A stretch of 64,000 nucleotides of DNA from Ianthella basta (lineage: Eukaryota; Porifera; Demospongiae; Verongiida; Ianthellidae), in contig OZ025876.1 of the NCBI GenBank assembly GCA_964019415.1, positions 1,431,802 to 1,495,801 on the forward strand, written 5' to 3'. The translations under genes and the position numbers were made by a program. The notes under the pieces are model-generated. The model was not told the origin of the DNA. It searched no databases and worked only from the letters and a program-made list of their open reading frames with translations. Within the stretch, counting starts at the first letter, position 1, and every line of letters starts with the position of its first letter. Positions 14,495-64,000 of the stretch are shown here, piece by piece.

Positions 14495-16641
14495 ATGTAC
14501 AAGTGGCTGTTAGTGGCGGTGGTGGTGCTAGGATGCACGTGTTATGTGACTGCACAAGCCAGTTGGGGCATGAACACAACAAACGCCACATCCTACAACG
14601 ATACAAACATGACAATGACAGACATGGACATGGATATGACAGGTGACGGGTGACACCCTAGGGTGACAATAATGCAATCAGTGCCCAACAAACCACAGTT
14701 CCTCCTTCACACGATGTATGTGTACACACGGAACCTGCTCTGATGATGGCCTTAGTGACTGCATACGCCTGTATTAAAAATGACTCCATTTTTATCACAA
14801 TTTTCGACTATTCACCATGTATGCCACTTGTCCTTAGTCCACTGTCATACAAGTCTAAGCACAAACTGTGTGTGTTGCCAGTTTTGTATGTAGATGTATG
14901 AGTAAGGTTGAAACTCACAGCTTTGTGCACATGCAGAGAGGTGTGTTTGAGCTGAGGAGACTACTTCTTACCCTCCACCTTTGCACTTGACATGCACAGG
15001 TGTGTTCATCTGTCCGAAGGGTTACTTCAGTCCTCCAGAGTGCAATGAGACGTGTGTCTCTATGTGTGGGATGGGGAATGACTGTGACCCGGTCAATGGG
15101 ACCTGCATCTGCAACTCCTGCTGGAATGGGACCTACTGCAACACAAGTAAGGGAGGGGGGGGGGGGGGGGGACATTGTTCTGCTAAGTAAATGTTGGCTA
15201 TGCCAGAGTGACCTGATCTGAAAGACTTATTATTCTGGACATAGTTCAGTAACAATTGCTGATCATGTAGCTCCACCTAAGTCCTTGAATGTGGTCTGTT
15301 ATAAGCCGACATAGCGTGGTGTTAGATGATCACTATCAGAAATGTGGCAAGTTTCCAGGCAGAGTGTTCATGCAGTGTGTTTATTCCATTGTGTATTCAG
15401 CCGTTGACTCGTCATGTTTTCAAGACTACCTAACTGCCACGGACAAAGAAACGGTGAGTACTGGTGTATTGCATGCTTGTTTGTGTGTGTAAGAGAGCTT
15501 GCGTTAATTTGTATTGCATAGTGTGACTGTGGTATGCTATTTGTACTGTACTGTGTGTAGGGACTGTATTATTATGTATTGTGTAGTGTGTAAAGGTTGT
15601 GTGACTTTAGGCATGCACTGCTTTAACCTCGCCCCCTTGTTTCCACCTGGCTACCTTGTCATACAGTCTCTGTTCCAGTCATTTGGCAACTCCATCCCTG
15701 TACCGAATAAGGTGATGCTGGAAACCTACTTCAGACAGAGCATCAACTTGGTAAGCATACTGCCCTGAAGTGTCAAGTGCTTCGCAGAGGGGGAGACGTT
15801 TCAATGAGAATTCGTGCTTTCACAGAGTAGCTGATGTGGAAATGTTTGCAGTTGTTTCTCTCTTAGTGGTGGTCTTTCTCTCAGAGTGGTGTTAATATCT
15901 GTTCTGTGAATGGTACAAGATGAACTGATGCAAAAGGTGTTCTTGTGTCTAGGGAGTGCCTCAGTAAAGCCTGCATCCTTAACTGTATCTTCTCATCTTC
16001 TTTCTGCACAACCTGCAGCAAACGGCATCCTCATTTGATTCGGGTTCTTTTGACGTAACAGTTGATCCCCGAAGTGATACAAATGCCCGCCCGCTAGCAA
16101 AGGTACAGTGGAGGATGTCTCCTCCAGACATGTTGACATGTGGGGTATTACATAGACTTACTCAGGCAGTCGGATACAATGCAGATTGACAGTTCTCTCA
16201 ATTCTGGCTGGAAATGCTGCCTGCTTCTGCTGCTTGCTGTAGCCTTCCAAAGCAGCTTTCCTGATGTAGCATCGCTGGCAGTTTGGTTGGAATTGAGAGA
16301 ACACTCCTGCTGTGTGTTAGAAATGTCATGTGTGTTGTGTGCGCTGCAGGGACTTATATATATAAGTCACTATCATATACTGTATACTTATCACTGTGCA
16401 CTCTACACTTGTGTTGCAAGTTACCCGTACAGCTTGTGTGTGTGTGTGTGTGTGTGTGTGTGCCTGTGTGCAGGTCTCCTTCAGGCTGCTTTACAACCAA
16501 GACAGGACTGGCATTACGGCCTCTCTCGGCACAATGAGGGACTTGGTTAAGAGGGGCATTTGGAGAGCAACGCTTGCCATCCAGGACCAGCCCACCACAG
16601 CCACCAGCCCGGACGATGCCCTGATCACTCTGAATGTTTAG
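14495..16641 (+). CDS. Secreted EGF-like protein of unknown function, about 6 coding exons
   Basis: Coding starts at 14495 with a signal peptide (MYKWLLVAVVVLGCTCYVTA) and an Asn/Thr/Met-rich stretch with several N-glycosylation sites (to about 14640). Exon 14998-15148 encodes a cysteine-rich EGF-like module (CPKGYFSPPECNETC, then CDPVNGTCICNSCWNGTYC). Exon about 15328-15452 (KCGKFPGRVFMQCVYSIVYS) joins in phase if the acceptor GTTAG at 15327 is used; that acceptor is weak, so this junction is uncertain. Exons about 15668-15750 (SLFQSFGNSIPVPNKVMLE), 16020-16100 (SFDVTVDPRSD) and 16474-16641 (VSFRLLYNQDRTGITASLG) complete it, ending in TAG. The last three exons look like one beta-rich extracellular domain that I do not recognise. 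There are no membrane segments after the signal peptide, so it is probably secreted. Confidence 0.6.
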
Positions 16642-16984
16642 GCCGTGTAGCAGCACCCTGTAACAGCTGGTGCATGCTCTGCACATGTGTATGGACACTC
16701 AGTGTTGTTGCCAGGTGCTTTCATGTACACACACTGTTGGAAGCATGCTTGCATTTTGTACCTTTTGTATGCCTAGGTTTGCACATTAATTTTATACAGT
16801 TACAGTATAACATGGTTGTAATGTACTTTTAATGTAATGAAATACAATACGTACATTATATAAGGGCGTGCACAAGTTTAACTAGAGAAATGAGGTCCAT
16901 AATATACAATGTGGATTCTCCTGTGGATACTTGAAGCATACAAGAAGTATACAACTATAATTATGTATACCACTCATACAACTG

Positions 16985-17167
16985 TCACTGCTACCCGTCC
17001 TCTGCCTAGTTACCTATCTGACCTGATTCAGCCTGTATCAAGGGATTCATAGCTACTCCACCAGGGGGGCTCGCATCAATCGCCTGCTACTTCCCACAGT
17101 AAAAACTGAACTTGGTAGAAAGGCTCCTAGTTTTAAGATTGCTAGAGCATGGAACTCCCTAGTGTAG
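16985..17167 (+). pseudogene. 3' remnant of a non-LTR retrotransposon reverse transcriptase ORF
   Basis: Read on the plus strand, PSYLSDLIQPVSRD is followed, after a one-base frame change, by STRGARINRLLLPTVKTELG, then KAPSFKIARAWNSLV and a stop. The order YLSDLI, then R-rich, then LP.VKTELG, then F....A..WNSL is the standard C-terminal end of RT ORFs in LINE-like elements. The upstream RT body is absent, so this is a 5'-truncated, decayed copy. Confidence 0.65.
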
Positions 17168-17309
17168 TTTGATGACGTCACATAAGTATTGCAAAACTGT
17201 ATATAAACGTCGCGTCGGAGGGTGGCGCGCGCGCGACACTATTCGTTGCTCTTGTTGTAGTACGGTCCACTACACTAGTACAGGAATGCTTAACCGGCTT
17301 TTCAGGGTC

Positions 17310-18285
17310 CTACCTATTGGTGGACGGGTAGTAAGGCTACTTCTGCTAAGAAGAAGCTACTTCGTGGTGTGAATACAGCCTTAGTAAGTATACTACACAG
17401 TTAAGATGTATGATGGAATTACCCAGGTTTACCCTATTAATGATATAATTTTCCCCGTGTCTATTGGTCCGGCAGCCAGCTCAGCAAAATTATATAAAAT
17501 CACCCCCAACCCTAACCCTAATACTAACCCTAATACTAAATAATTTATACGGGACATAATATCGCAACCTACGGTGTTGTTTATACTATTTTGCTAAGCT
17601 GGCTGCCGGACCAATAGCCACTTCGTATAATTTTTATTGCAGGCTCCAAGGAGAGCTCAGTGGAATGATGTGCAGAATTTCTTTTCCCCAATGTTTCAGT
17701 CAGTCGATGAGATGATAAGGAGTTTGAAGTTGGAAAAATTGACAACGAAAACGCCAGATGAGGGAGGCATGAAGATTAATGAGTGTTTGCTATTGGCCAG
17801 CGTGGCACGGTTTCAAGAACCACTTCGGCAGATTTACGAAGAAGTGGGCGAGAGGTCGATTCGAAATGTCATAAATTCCGTATTAGGTTGTGCTGCTTGG
17901 TCAGCATCAACTGAAACTGGCCGCACCTTCACAGTTGCAACTGAACCCACTGTTTACGAAAGAAACAGGAGAATGAGAGGAGATGAAGCGATGAAGGAAT
18001 GGCACCATACAAGCACTAATTTCCTTGGCATAAGTTGGGATTTTGAGATGAAAATTCTGGTAGAGGTGAAAGGGAAAAAATCCTTCCATACAGTTTACAA
18101 CCTTTAGAATCTCAGAGTAGATTTGATCGTGCCTTTTCACAACTAATTAAAGAAGCTGCATTGGCGCTGCTCTGCCGGTATTGGCGTGAGGAGTTGCTCA
18201 TAGGTCTAGCGACATTATACAGATGGTACCTATTTAAGATCATTGACACTAGTACTTCAGAAGATAAGGACGTGAAGATCACTAT
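17310..18285 (+). CDS. Unrecognised spliced gene with apparent frameshift
   Basis: Exon 17310-17383 (acceptor CTTTTCAG, donor GTAAGT) encodes SKATSAKKKLLRGVNTAL in the phase that joins exon 17643-18107. The latter is open for 155 codons, starting APRRAQWNDVQNFF and containing VDEMIRSLKLEKL and EPLRQIYEEVGERS. The frame stops at TAG 18105-18107, but the +1 frame continues immediately with ESQSRFDRAFSQLIKEAA and then YWREELLIGLATLYRW to a TAA near 18285, and this reads like protein. Either one base has been lost or gained near 18100, or the second part is a separate exon. No start codon was found upstream, so the 5' end is missing or unrecognised. No homologous family comes to mind. It lies 3' of a retrotransposon remnant and may itself be transposon-borne. 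Confidence 0.4.
17447..17635. mobile_element. MITE-like foldback with telomere-like words in the loop
   Basis: The arms TATTGGTCCGGCAGCCAGCT (about 17462-17481) and AGCTGGCTGCCGGACCAATA (about 17598-17617) are perfect reverse complements. Similarity continues outward into ATAATTTT words on both sides. The loop contains CCCCAACCCTAACCCTAA followed by two degenerate CTAATACTAAC units. No coding capacity. It sits in the intron of the neighbouring unknown gene. Confidence 0.7.
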
Positions 18286-18299
18286 ATAAGCAACAGCTG

Positions 18300-18785
18300 G
18301 TATCATGATATCATCCCACCACAAGTGCAGATACTCCTACCAGGCCCAGACCGTTATTCTTTGAACAACATACGTAATCTGGACAACCTTGTGCAAGTGA
18401 TTTCCTTTCTTACCGAATACCTTTGTGCCTTGGAACCTCACAATGCAATAATTGAATCAGATTGAACTATGGTATACAAGGTGACATGTATCATGCATGC
18501 CTCTGTACTATCTAGTATTACAGAATGCTGATAGCTTTGTATCCCTGATAATGGCATGTGCATGCGTGTTGATCAGAAGTTTTGCATTAATTGACAAATG
18601 TATACGCTCAAACATGTACACTATAGGGATCTTACAAGTGCACGTACATGTACACTATAGTAGGTGCAGTATAGTGCCACAACATGCATAAAATGTAAGG
18701 ATTTTATACTACTATGCTGCACATGAGAACAATACTAATAAGTTGTAGACATACAACAGTACAACTAGTTTAGCACAGCATGTGT
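18300..18785. other. Intergenic stretch, no feature seen
   Basis: AT-rich sequence with short GTAC-type words separates the unknown plus-strand gene from the 3' end of the dynein gene. No convincing exon, RNA gene or repeat array is visible. The dynein 3'UTR and poly(A) site should lie here on the minus strand. Confidence 0.5.
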
Positions 18786-18791
18786 GTGGTG

Positions 18792-62181
<43,390 letters not shown>

Positions 62182-62426
62182 GTCGTGCAAGCTAGAAAGA
62201 TGACGGAACACAAAAACAAGCCGCCATTGTTCTGTTGCTAATGGTAACCCGTAAATGTCTCCGTATAACTGCATCAGAGCATGGATAACTCTGTAAACTG
62301 ATCTGCTCAGCAACGTGTACCCAACGTGAGTCCGTAGCGTGGGATGATCAATCGTTGTGTTCTGGTTTCTCGTGTACTTCGTTAGGTGCGCACTGCTTCA
62401 TCTTTGAGTTTTACCTTTTTCAGGCA
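62182..62426. promoter_or_regulatory. Divergent promoter of DNAH6 and SNRPF
   Basis: Only 245 bases separate the DNAH6 ATG (62181, minus) from the SNRPF ATG (62427, plus). The stretch contains no TATA box and no repeat, and it must hold both transcription starts. A pyrimidine-rich CCTTTTTCAG precedes the SNRPF ATG by three bases and may be an acceptor for a 5'UTR intron. Confidence 0.6.
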
Positions 62427-62549
62427 ATGGCACTTAATCCCAAGCCGTTCTTGAACCAGTTAACAGGGAAGCCGGTAATCGTGAAGCTCAAGTGGGGCAT
62501 GGAGTACAAGGGATATCTGGTGTCAACGGACGGTTACATGAATGCACTC
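62427..62549 (+). CDS. SNRPF: Small nuclear ribonucleoprotein F, 5' coding exon (partial)
   Basis: The exon encodes [20 protein letters not shown] and then [19 protein letters not shown], the Sm1 half of SmF. SmF is one of seven proteins of the Sm ring on U1, U2, U4 and U5 snRNAs. It ends at the donor GTGAGT (62550). The last two codons (AL) do not match the usual MNMQ or MNLQ, so the exact donor is uncertain. Reading through gives an unlikely extension into intron sequence. The Sm2 exon (GHLGEVLIRCNNVLYIRG type) is not found to 64000, so the rest lies beyond the window, or this is a partial copy. There are no stops or frameshifts in the exon seen. Confidence 0.85.
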
Positions 62550-62798
62550 GTGAGTTATGCAATTGGCAAGCTAGTTGTGCATGCTTTGTATGCTAAGCTT
62601 CATTTTGGGGCATTTATTCCAACGCATTGTAACCATATCGACCTGGCCTCCATTTTTGGTGACGTCATCGATCAAGCAGAGTGCAGCACAATGTGTGTTC
62701 ATACAGTGGTTTAGGGTTTCTGGTCCCAATTGACTTTGCTCATTCACGTGATTGAAGTATTGGAAAGATAGATTCGCATGTGGTTCGCCCTATAGTAG

Positions 62799-62848
62799 TA
62801 AAGTATCGGAAAGGCACACAGGGGCCTGTGTGCCTTTCCGATACTTTA
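62799..62848. repeat. Perfect 50-base hairpin
   Basis: A 24-base arm (62799-62822, containing AAAGTATCGGAAAGGCACAC) is followed after GG by its exact reverse complement (62825-62848). It lies 250 bases into the presumed first SNRPF intron. Perfect arms imply recent origin or selection. Confidence 0.9.
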
Positions 62849-62849
62849 T

Positions 62850-64000
62850 TCACGTAATCTAGTGAAATTGCATAAGTCACTTGCGACTAAATACCCTAAA
62901 TACTGTATCTTGATGTAATGTGTGTGTGTGTGTAACTCCATGAAATACTCCCTCAGTCCTCATTGGATGGCCTCCCAGCACCACAGGGATAAGTCTTGCA
63001 TGGCCAGACTGTGTCTCCTCTCCACTTCTGTATAGTGGCATCATAGTGGAGGGGAGAAAGGGTTTGGCGAGTAGCCTATGCCTTTTTTGCAAGAGCACTA
63101 TGCTAATTTGTCACTTCTATTGACAAACACGTATAAATGTAATCATTCTGTAGACCACTCATCTACCAAATGTGCTTTCTCTCTTATGTAAAGTTTTTGC
63201 TAGTAAAATTTCATTACAAATGCAGCCCAAGCTCTGGGCACACACCAATTGTCTACTGTTTGTTGACCAGAGCATTCTGTGTATCTTTTCCATCATTCAC
63301 TGGTATTGTCATTATTTCCGCAATAACTACATTTTAAAAAACTACTAAGGTCTGCTGGCTCTGAACAAGATCAGTATAGGCTGTTTAGACTATTCCTTCC
63401 AAGCTATGACATCCCCTTGCCATTTTATTTACGTACGTAGGATACAAAATAGCCATAAAAATGCCAGCTGGACGTTCACTCCTGTCAAGTTTTGTCTTAT
63501 TTTCCATCGTTTTGTTGTTTGTAAACTCTGCAAGAATATGTAGCAGTTGTTCTCTTGGACATCATTACCATAACAGGGACTCCAACCAGTCACAATGTGT
63601 CTCTTTGCAATGGATTCGTACCTCCCGCATACACCTCAGGATGTCACAGAGTCCAGTGAATTCGGAGCCAGCGTCAATTCAAATCTGGCCCCTATTCAAA
63701 CCCGCCCTCTATTAAAGAATTATTGCTGCCCTGAGCCCCAGTTTCTATTTGAGCTCCAGCCTCTAATTTAGTTCAGTCTCTGTACGGAAAAACACAGTAT
63801 GTTGATTGGATCACGTTTTTCCCAGTTTTGGACCTGTGTCAATGATGTGCTTCACTGAAGACAGATGCAAGAGGAAGAGGAGGTGTGTTTTAGACAGGTG
63901 TAGACGGTCTGAGCTTTCTAAAAGGAGGATAGAGAAACAAGGACCATGTAGACTACTCTAGGAACAGACCTAGCCATGACGAGACTGAAGCAGCGCTGAT
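62850..64000. other. No confident gene
   Basis: Presumed SNRPF intron or flank. An 84-codon frame at 63461-63715 starts with a signal-peptide-like hydrophobic stretch (SSFVLFSIVLLFVNSA) but lacks supporting splice or homology signals. The stretch 63650-63780 has repeated CCCTCTATT and GCCTCTAATTT phrases suggestive of an old repeat. Confidence 0.4.

Noticed and set aside
17500-17545. Interstitial telomere or chromosome fusion point
   Set aside because: Only two exact CCCTAA units plus degenerate ones, inside the loop of a foldback element.
62550-62714. C-terminal extension of SNRPF by read-through
   Set aside because: The residues lack the Sm2 motif and a good donor GTGAGT precedes them; this is intron.
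63461-63715. 84-codon frame with signal-peptide-like start
   Set aside because: No homology, splice support or codon evidence; it overlaps repeat-like phrases. Left as a note only.

Overview
This is eukaryotic, animal-type DNA. Genes are split into many short exons by small GT-AG introns, and the introns are packed with CA/GT microsatellites, minisatellites and foldback repeats. Recognisable genes are an axonemal dynein heavy chain, the RNA helicase DDX31, an Sm protein (SNRPF) and an AKT-like kinase fragment. A multi-pass membrane protein nested in a dynein intron resembles families I associate with sponges. A sponge or another early-branching marine invertebrate is my best guess from sequence alone; the species is not determinable.

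Layout. 1-3.3 kb: a CCAAT/CRE-rich promoter-like stretch, a foldback repeat, and an unidentified minus-strand set of candidate exons. One of these encodes a textbook 2A ribosome-skipping motif behind a hydrophobic leader. 3.3-6.8 kb: a broken AKT locus on the plus strand, carrying a frameshifted PH-domain exon and one kinase-domain exon with the parts between them missing. 8.4-13.9 kb: a complete DDX31 (Dbp7-type) helicase on the minus strand. It is divergent from a secreted EGF-like protein at 14.5-16.6 kb on the plus strand. 17.0-18.3 kb: a decayed non-LTR retrotransposon tail, a foldback element and an unrecognised spliced gene with an apparent frameshift.

18.8-62.2 kb: one dynein heavy chain gene on the minus strand, closest to DNAH6. 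It has roughly 78 exons and shows a complete motor: linker, AAA1-4 with P-loops, stalk, AAA5-6 and C-terminal domain. Its introns host other units: an apparently intact hAT transposon inserted in a CA repeat (33.0-35.7 kb), two alanine tRNA genes with different anticodons in duplicated arms of one intron (43.2 and 44.4 kb), and a single-exon membrane protein gene on the opposite strand (52.1-53.6 kb). 62.2-64 kb: a short divergent promoter and the 5' coding exon of SNRPF, whose remaining exons are not in the window.

DNAH6 would act in the inner dynein arm of cilia. DDX31 acts in large-subunit ribosome assembly and SNRPF in the spliceosomal Sm ring. They are neighbours, not a pathway. Exon limits given with 'about' were read by eye from reading frame and splice consensus and may be off by a few bases.
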